A stretch of DNA of 64,000 nucleotides from REEB95 sp050729835. Lineage in GTDB: Bacteria; Pseudomonadota; Alphaproteobacteria; ATCC43930; CGMCC-115725. Shown here piece after piece: positions 16,410 to 24,301 of this stretch; within the stretch, counting starts at the first letter, position 1; the number at the start of each line of letters is the position of its first letter. Both the position numbers and the translations under genes were made by a program. The DNA lies in NCBI GenBank assembly GCA_050729835.1, contig JBOHLS010000004.1:95578-159577 (forward strand), read 5' to 3'. The notes beneath the pieces were generated by a model that made no database searches, was not told the DNA's origin, and saw only the letters and a program-made list of their open reading frames with translations.

Positions 16410-16820
16410 TTAGCCGAGCGCCGCGGCGCCGGCCACCGCCACTTGGCCATCCTGCGCCGAGGAAGCGCCCGAGACGCCGAGCGCGCCGATCACCTTGCCG
16501 CCCACAGTCAATGGCACGCCGCCCTCGATCGGCAGCACGCCGGGCAGGCTGGCGAGGTGGGTCTTACCGCTGGCATAGGCGTCCTCCCAGAACTTGGTCG
16601 GACGCTTGAACATCGCTGCGGCGCGCGCCTTGGCGATCGACACCTCGACGCTGGCCAGGCCGGTCTCGTCCATGCGCGCCAGATGCAGCAGATGCCCGCC
16701 GTCGTCGACCACCGACATGGTGACGTTGAGATCGTGCTTGCGGGCCTCGGCCTCGGCGGCGGCGATGATGGCGCGCGCACCGGTCAGGGTGAGGACTTTC
16801 TTGTCGGCAAGGCTGGCCAT
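16410..16820 (-). CDS. GlcG/HbpS family (heme-binding-like) protein
   Basis: A 136-residue cytoplasmic protein of the DUF336/GlcG/HbpS family. The core reads TLTGARAIIAAAEAEARKHDLNVTMSVVDDGGHLLHLARMD, then SIAKARAAAMFKRPT and the Gly-rich GVLPIEGGVPLTVGGKVIGALGVSGASS. Relatives bind heme or small organic acids, or are of unknown role; there is no signal peptide here, unlike secreted HbpS. The ATG at 16820 fits the family start. It converges with the 42-residue membrane peptide, with four bases between the stops. Confidence 0.88.
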   Translation of the reverse strand: MASLADKKVLTLTGARAIIAAAEAEARKHDLNVTMSVVDDGGHLLHLARMDETGLASVEVSIAKARAAAMFKRPTKFWEDAYASGKTHLASLPGVLPIEGGVPLTVGGKVIGALGVSGASSAQDGQVAVAGAAALG

Positions 16821-16943
16821 GCGAGTTCTCCGTTGCGAGGCGGACGGCGATCATAACCGGTGCGGCGGTGAACGCGACAGGTTTGCGGCGCGCCGGGCCA
16901 AGGCGCTTTGTCGCCCGCGAGTCGCGATTGTAAAATCGCGACG

Positions 16944-17845
16944 ATGCGCGCCCGGGCGTGCTGCACATCGGCTGCGACAAGGCGCGTCTTCGCGACGCTC
17001 GCGGTCGTTGTCGGACTGGCCGCCGCCCGCGCCGCGCCGCCGTTGTCGGCGGATCTGTTGGCGCACCGGATTGCGCTCGGGTCCGACGTCGCCGGCCGCT
17101 CGATCACGCTGTTCGGAACCGTCGACGCGCCCGGCGACATCGTCGTCGTGGTGCGCGGTCCCGAATCCCCGGCGGTGGTGCGGCGCGGCCCGTTCGGCGA
17201 TTTCTGACTCACCGCCCAGCGCGTCGCCTTTGCCGGCGTGCCGGATTATTACGCCGTCTATGCCTCGGCGCCGCTCGACGCGATCGTGCCGCCGGATATC
17301 CAGGCGCAGCACCAGATCGGCCTCGCCAACCTGCGCTTCCAGGTGCAACCGCCGCCGCCCGATCCGGCGTTGGCTCAGGCGGCGCGGGCGGCCCTGATCG
17401 CCCAGCGGCAGACCACGGGCCTCTATGCCGCTTCGCCCGGCAAGGTCGCGTTCGTCGGCGATCGCTTGTTCCGCGCCACGCTGAATTTTCCCGTCGACTC
17501 GCCGCCTGGAACGTATTTCATCGAAGTGCTGCTGCTGCGCGACAAGGCTCTAGTCGGCGGCCAGATCATGTCGCTGACCATCGCCCAAAGCCGGCGCGGC
17601 ACGGCGGTCGAAGGCTCTGTTGGATGGCGCTTGGTCCTTGCCGCGGGTCTGGGCGCGTTGACGGCGACGATCGCGGCAACCGGCATTTTTGTCTGGCACA
17701 CCCGCCGCCCGGCGCGCGCCGAGCCGCGCCCGGAACGGCCCCGCCCGGCGGCGCCGGCGCTGACCGGCATTAGCCTTACGCGGCAAGGGGTTGACTTGGC
17801 GCCGCCAAAGCCCAAATTTAGGCCGTGCGATTGGAGCAAATCCGT
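16944..17845 (+). pseudogene. TIGR02186-like membrane-anchored protein, broken by an in-frame TGA
   Basis: The frame encodes a conserved alphaproteobacterial hypothetical protein that resembles TIGR02186. It has a signal peptide (about 1-30), SADLLAHRIALGSDVAGRSI, then VVVRGPESPAVVRRGPFGDF. Codon 88 (17205-17207) is TGA where Trp (TGG) would fit. After it the frame continues cleanly with LTAQRVAFAGVPDYYAVYAS and ends with a membrane helix near WRLVLAAGLGALTATIAATG. No stop appears where the family normally ends; the frame runs on into nfu in another phase, so the true end is lost and the end given here is the base before nfu. Its role is unknown; it is inactive if the TGA is real. Confidence 0.75.
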
Positions 17846-18388
17846 ATGTTCATTCAGACCGAAACCACGCCCAACCCCGCGACCCTCAAGTTCCTGCCGG
17901 GCCGCGCCGTCATGGGCGACGGCACCGCCAATTTCCCCGATGTCGCCAGCGCGCAGCGCTCGCCTTTGGCGCAGCGGCTGTTCGGCCTTTCCGGCGTCAC
18001 CGGCGTGTTTCTCGGCGCCGATTTCATCACCGTCGCCAAGGCCGACGACGTCGATTGGCTGGCGCTCAAGTCGCAAGTGCTCGGCGCCATCGTGCAGCAC
18101 TTCACCGCCGGCGAGCCGATCGTGCTCGACGACCAGAAGGCCGCCGTCGAGGACGAAAGCGACGAGGTCGTCGCCCAGATCAAGGAACTGCTCGAAACCC
18201 GCGTCCGCCCCGCGGTGGCGCAGGACGGCGGCGACATCACCTTCGACCACTACGTCGACGGCGTGGTCTATCTCCACATGCAGGGCTCGTGCTCGGGCTG
18301 CCCGTCTTCGACTGCGACGCTCAAGGCGGGCATCGAGAACATGCTGCGCCACTACATTCCGGAAGTGACCGAAGTCCGGCCGGTTTGA
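17846..18388 (+). CDS. NifU/NfuA-type Fe-S cluster carrier
   Basis: Scaffold or carrier that delivers Fe-S clusters to client enzymes. The 180 residues hold an N-terminal Nfu_N domain (MFIQTETTPNPATLKFLPG, about 1-90) and a C-terminal NifU-like domain (about 105-180) with IKELLETRVRPAVAQDGGDI and the cluster-binding CxxC in GSCSGCPSS. The ATG at 17846 matches the family start and has GGAG ten bases upstream; an upstream in-frame ATG adds seven residues without support. The gene follows the broken TIGR02186 frame and converges with ddpX across a short hairpin. Confidence 0.95.
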   Translation: MFIQTETTPNPATLKFLPGRAVMGDGTANFPDVASAQRSPLAQRLFGLSGVTGVFLGADFITVAKADDVDWLALKSQVLGAIVQHFTAGEPIVLDDQKAAVEDESDEVVAQIKELLETRVRPAVAQDGGDITFDHYVDGVVYLHMQGSCSGCPSSTATLKAGIENMLRHYIPEVTEVRPV

Positions 18389-18396
18389 TTCTTTGA

Positions 18397-18412
18397 GGCC
18401 GCGCTCGCGGCC
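18397..18412. terminator. Short hairpin between convergent nfu and ddpX
   Basis: GGCCGC and GCGGCC flank a GCTC loop in the 54 bases between two convergent genes. The position fits a bidirectional terminator, but neither side has a clear T-run, so this is only a weak candidate. Confidence 0.3.
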
Positions 18413-18442
18413 GTCCCGCCAACCCCGCTCGCGTGGCCTCGT

Positions 18443-19009
18443 TTAAGCCGTAACTTTCGGCATCATCGGTTCGGGCGCGTCCTGGTCCGACAGCAGTGGG
18501 TATTTTTTGCTGTCGAACAGCTGGTAGTGCCACCACTCGTTCTGGTAGAAATCCCAACCCGCGGCACTCATCAAACCCAGTAGCAGAAAACGGTTCCGCT
18601 GCGCGCCCTCGGGAATCGTCGTGCTGCCGTGATGCGACAGCGGCGTGAAGGCGTCGAATCCGGTACCCATGTCGAGCGCCTGGCCTCGCGCGTCGATTAG
18701 CGTCAGGTCGACCGCGACGCCGCGCGAATGCGGCGAGCCCTTGCGTGGATCGGCGAGGAACTCGGGGTCAGGCCGGAAATTCCACAACGCCCATTGCGCC
18801 TCGCTCGGCCGAAAGGCGTCGAAAATCTTGAGCCGCAGGCCCAGCGGCTTGGTGAGGTCGACCGCGCGCGCCAGCGCCGCCTCGGCGTCGGGATGGAGAT
18901 AGCAGCCGGGGCGGGCATAGACCGGCTTGCCGGTGAAGTTGGCCGCCGTGGCATAGGTGATGTCGAGGACGACACCGTGGCGCGCGGTGGTGATCGCATG
19001 CAGCGACAT
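18443..19009 (-). CDS. ddpX: D-alanyl-D-alanine dipeptidase (VanX/DdpX, peptidase M15D)
   Basis: Zinc dipeptidase that cleaves D-Ala-D-Ala, releasing D-Ala from cell-wall turnover. The 188 residues contain the zinc motif SxHxxGxAxD as SPHSRGVAVDLTL (about 92-104) and the C-terminal EWWHYQ motif (about 158-163) carrying the catalytic Glu and third zinc ligand. DAFRPSEAQWALW is the usual Arg-containing segment. There is no signal peptide, so it should act in the cytoplasm like DdpX. No van resistance genes lie nearby, so a metabolic role is more likely than glycopeptide resistance. Confidence 0.92.
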   Translation of the reverse strand: MSLHAITTARHGVVLDITYATAANFTGKPVYARPGCYLHPDAEAALARAVDLTKPLGLRLKIFDAFRPSEAQWALWNFRPDPEFLADPRKGSPHSRGVAVDLTLIDARGQALDMGTGFDAFTPLSHHGSTTIPEGAQRNRFLLLGLMSAAGWDFYQNEWWHYQLFDSKKYPLLSDQDAPEPMMPKVTA

Positions 19010-19043
19010 GACCCGATTCTCCTAGCACGTTATTATTGGTGGC

Positions 19044-19718
19044 ATGAAGGTTTTGGGCCTCGACAGCGCCGGCAGCCAATGCGCGGTCGCCGTGCTCGAC
19101 GGCGAACGGGTCGCCGCCGCGCGCGCCGAAGCGATGACGCACGGCCAGGCCGAGCGGCTACTGCCGCTGATTGCCGAGGCTATGAACGTCGCCGGCATCA
19201 AACCCGCAGCGCTCGATCTGATCGCGGTGACCACCGGCCCCGGCAGTTTCACCGGCATTCGCATCGGTCTTGCCGCGGCGCGCGGCCTGGCGCTGGCGAC
19301 CGGCCGGCCCGTGACGGGCGTCGGCGTGTTCGACACCTACGCGACGGCGGTGCCGCCGGTCGCGTGGCAGGGCCGCAGCCTGGTCGTCGCCGTCGAATCG
19401 AAACGCGCGGAATTCTATCTCCAGACCTTTACCGCGCCCGGCACGGCGCTGGGTCCCCCGGCGCAGGTTCATCCGCGCGAGCTTGCCGCGTGGCTGCCGC
19501 CCGGGCCGCTGCTGCTGGCGGGCGATGCCGCGGCGCGGCTCCAGGCGCAGCTGGCCGCGCGTGACACGGCGATTGCGCCCGGCACGAACGCAGTCGATGC
19601 GGTTTGGGCCGCGCGTCTTGGTCGTCAACGTCACGCCGCCGGCGCGGGCGAGAAGCCACTGCCGTTCTATCTGCGCGCACCCGACACTACGCCGCCGCGC
19701 CGGGCGGCTGTGCCGTGA
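19044..19718 (+). CDS. tsaB: TsaB, tRNA threonylcarbamoyladenosine biosynthesis subunit
   Basis: Scaffold protein of the TsaBDE complex that places t6A at position 37 of ANN-decoding tRNAs. The 224 residues have an ASKHA fold: MKVLGLDSAGSQCAVAV, the TsaB signature TTGPGSFTGIRIGLAAARGLAL (about 68-89), and GVGVFDTYA. It is divergent from ddpX with 34 bases between starts. The stop overlaps the GTG of rimI by four bases (GTGA), the usual tsaB-rimI coupling. Confidence 0.96.
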   Translation: MKVLGLDSAGSQCAVAVLDGERVAAARAEAMTHGQAERLLPLIAEAMNVAGIKPAALDLIAVTTGPGSFTGIRIGLAAARGLALATGRPVTGVGVFDTYATAVPPVAWQGRSLVVAVESKRAEFYLQTFTAPGTALGPPAQVHPRELAAWLPPGPLLLAGDAAARLQAQLAARDTAIAPGTNAVDAVWAARLGRQRHAAGAGEKPLPFYLRAPDTTPPRRAAVP

Positions 19719-20173
19719 CCGCATTGGCGGTGCGCGCGGCCGCTTCTGCCGATGTTGATGCCTTGGCCCAGCTGCACGGGCTGGCCTTTCCCGAGGCCCC
19801 GTGGGAGCGCTGCGCACTGGCACGGCTGCTCGCCTTGTCCAAGATGCATGCGCGGCTCGCCGAAGCCGATCGCAAGCCGGCCGGATTCGTCCTGGCGCTG
19901 GTGGTGGCCGGCGAAGCCGAAATCCTGACGCTATGCGTCGATCCGGCGTCGCGCCGGCGCGGCGTCGCCCGGGCGCTGCTGGCCGATCTATATGCCGCGG
20001 CGCGCGCGGCGCGGTCGTCGCGGGTCGTGCTCGAAGTCGCCGCCGACAACGCGGTGGCGCGCGCGTTTTACGCTGCCGAGGGCTTTACCGCGATCGGCCG
20101 CCGTCCCCTCTATTATCGTCGCCCCGATGCGGCCGCCGCCGATGCCCTGATTCTCGCCCGGTCGCTCGCGTGA
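19715..20173 (+). CDS. rimI: RimI-like ribosomal protein alanine N-acetyltransferase
   Basis: A GNAT acetyltransferase of 152 residues. The acetyl-CoA loop reads LCVDPASRRRGVARALLADL (about 73-92, motif R-R-x-G-x-A), followed by LEVAADNAVARAFYAAEGF and RRPLYYRRPDAAAADAL, which are the RimI-type endings. The likely substrate is the N-terminus of ribosomal protein S18, as in its namesake. It begins on a GTG inside the tsaB stop, so expression is coupled to tsaB. Confidence 0.93.
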   Translation: MTALAVRAAASADVDALAQLHGLAFPEAPWERCALARLLALSKMHARLAEADRKPAGFVLALVVAGEAEILTLCVDPASRRRGVARALLADLYAAARAARSSRVVLEVAADNAVARAFYAAEGFTAIGRRPLYYRRPDAAAADALILARSLA

Positions 20174-20250
20174 GCCGTGTATTCGCGGCGCGATAATCCG
20201 TAAAACGAGTGTCGAGGTCCAACAAAAGCCTTAAATCGGCGCAATCCTTA

Positions 20251-20278
20251 TTGCGCGTTTTGCCCAATATACTTATAT
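20251..20278 (+). promoter_or_regulatory. Candidate mucR promoter
   Basis: TTGCGC (20251-20256), a 16-base spacer and TTATAT (20273-20278) lie in a notably AT-rich stretch ending 33 bases before the MucR start. MucR proteins bind AT-rich DNA with T-A steps and repress themselves, so the region may also hold its operator. Confidence 0.5.
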
Positions 20279-20311
20279 CCTTTGCCGCGAAACCCGTAGG
20301 AAATCTGTCGA

Positions 20312-20731
20312 ATGACTGACAAAGTCCCGCCCAACAGCCTGCTCGAGCTCACCACCGAAATCGTCGCCGCGCACGTCTCGAACAACAGCGTGGCGCCGAC
20401 GGATTTGCCGCAGCTCATCGATCAGGTTTATCAGTCGCTGGCCAATATCGGCAAAGGCTCGGCCACCGGGGGCGACCGGCCCAAGCCAGCGGTCAACGTC
20501 AAGCGCTCGGTCCATCCCGACTACATCATCTGTCTCGAGGACGGCAAAAAGCTCAAGATGCTCAAGCGGCATCTCAAGACTGCGTACAACATGACGCCCG
20601 AGGCCTATCGCGAGCGCTGGGGCTTGCCGACCGACTATCCGATGGTGGCGCCGAACTACGCGCGTCAGCGCTCCAAGCTCGCCAAGGATATCGGTCTCGG
20701 CACGCGCGGCCGCCAAGCCAAGGCGGATTGA
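20312..20731 (+). CDS. mucR: MucR/Ros family transcriptional regulator
   Basis: A global repressor or nucleoid-like regulator typical of alphaproteobacteria, linked in relatives to exopolysaccharide, motility and cell cycle. The 139 residues carry an N-terminal oligomerisation region (LLELTTEIVAAHVSNNSV) and the Ros/MucR DNA-binding domain (VHPDYIICLEDGKKLKMLKR, about 68-87, then HLKTAYNMTPEAYRERWGLP). Of the zinc ligands, C74 and H87 remain. The second Cys is Asp (C-L-E-D) and the last His position is Ala or Asn (TAYN), as in relatives with altered or no zinc. A promoter-like pair lies upstream. Confidence 0.93.
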   Translation: MTDKVPPNSLLELTTEIVAAHVSNNSVAPTDLPQLIDQVYQSLANIGKGSATGGDRPKPAVNVKRSVHPDYIICLEDGKKLKMLKRHLKTAYNMTPEAYRERWGLPTDYPMVAPNYARQRSKLAKDIGLGTRGRQAKAD

Positions 20732-20828
20732 GCGCGAGCGGCGCCAGAAGCGGCGCCCGCTATAGGCTTGATGCCCGGTTTGGGCTATAATTTCCGGCTT
20801 GGAGCAATAGGCGCGGGCATCGTCGCAA

Positions 20829-21260
20829 ATGCCGTCCCGTATCGAACAGCTCTGCACCGATAAGGGTCTCAAGATGACCGAGCAGCGCCGCGTCATCGCG
20901 CGCGTGCTCTCGGAAGCCGCCGATCATCCGGATGTCGAGGCGGTGCATCGCCGCGCCGCCGCGATCGACCCCAAAATCTCGATCGCCACCGTCTATCGCA
21001 CCGTGCGCCTGTTCCAGGAAGCCAGCATCCTCGAACGCCACGATTTCGGCGACGGCCGCGCGCGCTACGAAGAGGCGCCGACCGAGCACCACGACCATCT
21101 GATCGACCTGCAAAGCGGCAAGGTGGTCGAATTCCGCAACGAAGCCATCGAAAAGCTGCAGCGCGAGGTGGCGTCGCGTCTCGGCTACAAGCTGGTGGAT
21201 CATCGGCTCGAATTGTTTGCGGTGCCGCTCGACAAGGCAGCGGCAGCCGCGAAGAAGTGA
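20829..21260 (+). CDS. fur: Fur family ferric uptake / manganese-type regulator
   Basis: A metal-dependent repressor of 143 residues. The winged helix reads TEQRRVIARVLSEAADHPDVEAVHRRA, then ISIATVYRTVRLFQEASILERHDFGDGRARYE. The regulatory metal site is visible as EHHDHLIDLQSGKVVEF. The structural C-terminal CxxC zinc pair of many Fur proteins is absent, as in alphaproteobacterial Fur/Mur proteins, which often sense manganese. A TATAAT box at 20786-20791 lies upstream. Its stop overlaps the GTG of the following acyltransferase by four bases (GTGA), tying it to lipid genes. Confidence 0.93.
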   Translation: MPSRIEQLCTDKGLKMTEQRRVIARVLSEAADHPDVEAVHRRAAAIDPKISIATVYRTVRLFQEASILERHDFGDGRARYEEAPTEHHDHLIDLQSGKVVEFRNEAIEKLQREVASRLGYKLVDHRLELFAVPLDKAAAAAKK

Positions 21261-22102
21261 CCGCGCAGTCCCCGTCTTCGGCACAATCCGCGCGCCCGCA
21301 CCCGGCGGCCACGCTCGCGGTGCGCGCCGGCACGCTCGAGGTGCGGCTGGCGCGCGATGCGGGCGAGATCGTCGCCGCCCAGGCGCTGCGCTATCGCGTC
21401 TTCTATCAGGAAATGGGCGCGCACCCGACCACCGAAATGGCGCTGGCGCGGCGCGACTTCGATGATTTCGACGCGTTTTGCGACCACTTGCTGGTGATCG
21501 ACCACGCGCGCGGCACCGGCAACGACGCGGTGGTCGGCACCTACCGGCTGATCCGTCGCGAGGCGGCGATGCGCGTCGGCCGCTTCTACAGCGCGGCGGA
21601 ATACGACGTCCGTTGCGCGGCGGACCATCCCGGTGCGGTGCTCGAGCTCGGCCGCTCCTGCATCGACGCGCAGTCGCGCAACCGGCCGACCATGCAGCTG
21701 TTGTGGCAAGGCATCGCCGCCTACGTGTTCGAATACGGGATCAAGCTGATGTTCGGCTGCGCCAGCCTGCACGGCACGGATCCTGCTGCGTTGGCGGTCC
21801 CGCTCTCGTACCTCTATCACCATCATTTGGCGCCGTCGGCGTTGCGCCCGCGCGCACTCGGCGGCCGCTATCTCGACATGAACCGCCTGCCGCCCGGCGC
21901 CTTCGATCCCGCCGAGGCGTTGAACCGGCTGCCGCCGCTGCTCAAGGGCTATCTGCGCCTTGGCGGCTTCGTCGGCGACGGCGCGGTGGTCGATCAGCAG
22001 TTCAATACCACCGACGTTTGCATCGTGGTCAAGACCGACCTCGTCACCGAGAAATATTATCGCCATTACGAACGCCGCGCGCGCGCGGTTGCAGCCGTCT
22101 GA
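21257..22102 (+). CDS. olsB: OlsB-like N-acyltransferase (lyso-ornithine lipid synthesis)
   Basis: Predicted GNAT-fold enzyme that transfers a 3-hydroxyacyl group to ornithine, the first step of phosphate-free ornithine lipids. The 281 residues contain LRYRVFYQEMGAHPT, DDFDAFCDHLLVID, VGTYRLIRREAA, VLELGRSCIDAQSRNRPTMQ, and IKLMFGCASLHGTDP, all hallmarks of the OlsB/hemolysin-like acyltransferase group. The N-terminal 25 residues vary. It starts on a GTG within the fur stop and ends one base into plsC, so fur-olsB-plsC is one unit. Substrate is inferred from the family and the plsC partner. Confidence 0.85.
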   Translation: MTAQSPSSAQSARPHPAATLAVRAGTLEVRLARDAGEIVAAQALRYRVFYQEMGAHPTTEMALARRDFDDFDAFCDHLLVIDHARGTGNDAVVGTYRLIRREAAMRVGRFYSAAEYDVRCAADHPGAVLELGRSCIDAQSRNRPTMQLLWQGIAAYVFEYGIKLMFGCASLHGTDPAALAVPLSYLYHHHLAPSALRPRALGGRYLDMNRLPPGAFDPAEALNRLPPLLKGYLRLGGFVGDGAVVDQQFNTTDVCIVVKTDLVTEKYYRHYERRARAVAAV

Positions 22103-22959
22103 TGCCGCCGCAGGGTTTCGCGCTACGCCTGGTGCGCGTTGCCGCCTATTGTGCGTTGACCTTCTCGCTGATGCCGGTCCAGGCCGTGCTCGTGCTGGCG
22201 CGCAACAAGCTGGCCGAGCGCCTGCCACGTTTCTATCACCGCTTGGTGTGCCGCATTCTCGGCATCGCGATCGAGCGATACGGCGCCGTGTCGCAGGCGC
22301 GGCCGACGCTCTTCGTCGCCAATCACACGTCGTATCTCGACATCGAGATTCTCGGCGCCGTGATTCCGGGTTCGTTCGTCTCGAAGGCGGATGTCGACGG
22401 CTGGCCGCTGTTCGGCTGGCTGGCGCGACTCCAGCGCACCGTCTTCATCGACCGCAAGCGCCGCAGCGTGACGCGACAGCGTGATGCGCTGAGCATGCGG
22501 TTGCGGGCCGGCGGCCAGATGATCCTCTTTCCCGAAGGCACCAGCGGCGACGGCCAGCGCCTGCTGCCGTTCAAGAGCGCGCTTTTTGCCGCCGTGACGG
22601 AGTCGGACGCCGCCGGCGACGTCACCATCCAGCCGGTCTCGGTCGCCTATGTCCGGCTTGACGGCATGCCGCTCGGGCGGTCCTATCGCCCACTCTTCGC
22701 CTGGTATGGCGACATGGACTTGGCGCCGCATCTTTGGACCATGCTCGGCCTCGGCCGGCTCGGCGTCAGCGTGACCTTCCATCCGACCGTGTGCGCCACC
22801 GATTTTCCCTCGCGCAAGGCGCTGGCCGAGCATTGCACGGCGACGATTTCCGCGGGATTGTCGGCGGCGCTGGCCGGCCGCGAAGCCAGGCTGCCGCTGC
22901 CTGCGCCGCGACCCGCACCACCGGCGCCGGCGCTCGCCGATGCCGTGCCGACACCGTGA
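22102..22959 (+). CDS. PlsC-family 1-acylglycerol-3-phosphate / OlsA-like O-acyltransferase
   Basis: A membrane-bound acyltransferase of 285 residues. An N-terminal hydrophobic helix precedes the catalytic block: FVANHTSYLDIEIL (NHx4D, about 72-78), the second block with FIDRKRRSVTRQRDAL, and the substrate motif LFPEGTSGDG near 142. Coupled one base after olsB, it is most simply OlsA, adding the second acyl chain to lyso-ornithine lipid; a general role in phosphatidate synthesis is possible. The C-terminal Pro/Ala tail is variable. miaB follows seven bases after the stop. Confidence 0.88.
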   Translation: MPPQGFALRLVRVAAYCALTFSLMPVQAVLVLARNKLAERLPRFYHRLVCRILGIAIERYGAVSQARPTLFVANHTSYLDIEILGAVIPGSFVSKADVDGWPLFGWLARLQRTVFIDRKRRSVTRQRDALSMRLRAGGQMILFPEGTSGDGQRLLPFKSALFAAVTESDAAGDVTIQPVSVAYVRLDGMPLGRSYRPLFAWYGDMDLAPHLWTMLGLGRLGVSVTFHPTVCATDFPSRKALAEHCTATISAGLSAALAGREARLPLPAPRPAPPAPALADAVPTP

Positions 22960-22966
22960 GGAGTCC

Positions 22967-24301
22967 GTGAAAAAGCTGTTCGTCAAAACCTACGGTTGCC
23001 AGATGAACGTCTACGATTCCGCGCGCATGACGGAAGTCCTGGCGCCCTCGGGCTATGCACCGGCTTCGTCGCTGGGCGACGCCGACATGGTCTTGCTCAA
23101 CACCTGCCACATCCGCGAGAAGGCGACGGAAAAACTGTTCTCCGATCTCGGCCGCCTAGCGCCGCTCAAAGCGCACAGGGCGCGCGCTGGCGGCCGGATG
23201 GTCGTCGCCGTCGCCGGCTGCGTCGCCCAGGCCGAAGGCGCCGAGATTCTGCGCCGCGCCAAGACGGTCGACATCGTCGTCGGCCCGCAGAGCTATTACC
23301 GCCTGCCGGCGCTGGTAGAAGCGGCCGAGAACGGCAGCCGTCCGGTCGAAACCGAATTTCCCGCCGAGTCGAAGTTCGACCGGCTGCCGGCGCGCGGCCG
23401 CGCCGGCGTCAGCGCCTTTCTCTCGATCCAGGAGGGCTGCGATAAGTTCTGCAGCTTCTGCGTCGTGCCCTATACGCGCGGCGCTGAATTCTCGCGCCCT
23501 GTCGAGGCGGTGCTCGCCGAGGCTGGCGCGCTCGTCGCCAACGGCGCGCGCGAACTCACGCTCCTGGGCCAGAACGTCAACGCCTATCACGGCGAAGCGC
23601 CGGACGGCGGCGTTTGGGGCCTCGGCCGGCTGCTGCGGGCGCTGGCCGAGATTCCCGGCGTCTTGCGCCTGCGCTATACGACCTCGCATCCGGCCGACAT
23701 GGACGACGAATTGATCGCCGCGCACCGCGACGAACCCAGGCTGATGCCGTTCCTGCATCTGCCGGTGCAGTCGGGCTCGGACCGCGTCCTTCAGGCGATG
23801 AACCGGCGCCATCGCGCGGACGACTATCGCCGCCTCATCGACCGCCTGCGCGCGGCGCGGCCGGACTTGGCGCTGTCGTCGGATTTCATCGTCGGCTTTC
23901 CGGGCGAAAGCGACGCCAATTTCGCCGCGACGCTGACGCTGGTACGCGCCGTCGGCTTCGCCCAGGCGTTCTCGTTCAAGTACAGCGCACGGCCCGGCAC
24001 GCCTTCCGCCGTCCGCGACGATCAGGTGCCGGAAGCGGTCAAGGTCGAACGGCTCGCCGCGCTGCAGGCCTTGCTGGGCGAGCAGCAGGCACGCTTCAAT
24101 GCCGGCTTCGCCGGCCGCGTCCTCGACGTGCTGTTCGAGAAGCCCGGCCGCCATCCAGGGCAGCTCGCCGGGCGCAGCCCGTGGCTGCAGCCGGTCCACG
24201 CCACGGCATCCGAGCGGCTTTTGGGCGCGATCGCGACCGTGCGCGTCGCCGCTGTCGAGCCCAACAGCCTGGCCGCCGTGCTAGCGGAGACGGCTGCGTG
24301 A
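22967..24301 (+). CDS. miaB: MiaB, tRNA-2-methylthio-N6-isopentenyladenosine synthase
   Basis: Radical-SAM methylthiotransferase acting on A37 of tRNAs. The 444 residues hold an N-terminal UPF0004 domain with three cluster Cys (TYGCQMN, LLNTCHIREKA, VAGCVAQ), the radical SAM CxxxCxxC in IQEGCDKFCSFCVVPY (about 155-170), and a C-terminal TRAM domain. The start is a GTG at 22967 (VKKLFVKTYGCQMN) with GAGGAG five bases upstream; a longer reading overlaps plsC. The stop overlaps the phoH GTG by four bases. Confidence 0.97.
   Translation: MKKLFVKTYGCQMNVYDSARMTEVLAPSGYAPASSLGDADMVLLNTCHIREKATEKLFSDLGRLAPLKAHRARAGGRMVVAVAGCVAQAEGAEILRRAKTVDIVVGPQSYYRLPALVEAAENGSRPVETEFPAESKFDRLPARGRAGVSAFLSIQEGCDKFCSFCVVPYTRGAEFSRPVEAVLAEAGALVANGARELTLLGQNVNAYHGEAPDGGVWGLGRLLRALAEIPGVLRLRYTTSHPADMDDELIAAHRDEPRLMPFLHLPVQSGSDRVLQAMNRRHRADDYRRLIDRLRAARPDLALSSDFIVGFPGESDANFAATLTLVRAVGFAQAFSFKYSARPGTPSAVRDDQVPEAVKVERLAALQALLGEQQARFNAGFAGRVLDVLFEKPGRHPGQLAGRSPWLQPVHATASERLLGAIATVRVAAVEPNSLAAVLAETAA

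Noticed and set aside
17205..17207. TGA as selenocysteine or Trp codon
   Set aside because: Expected residue is Trp, no hairpin of SECIS type was seen right after it, and TGA ends many genes here. The frame also lacks a proper end.
18443..19009. Glycopeptide resistance locus because of the VanX-like gene
   Set aside because: No vanH, vanA or vanRS-like genes are near; single ddpX-type genes are common in Gram-negatives for D-Ala recycling.
20741..20761. Terminator after mucR
   Set aside because: The GC-rich dyad there is imperfect (one bulge) and has no T-run, so it was not listed as a feature.
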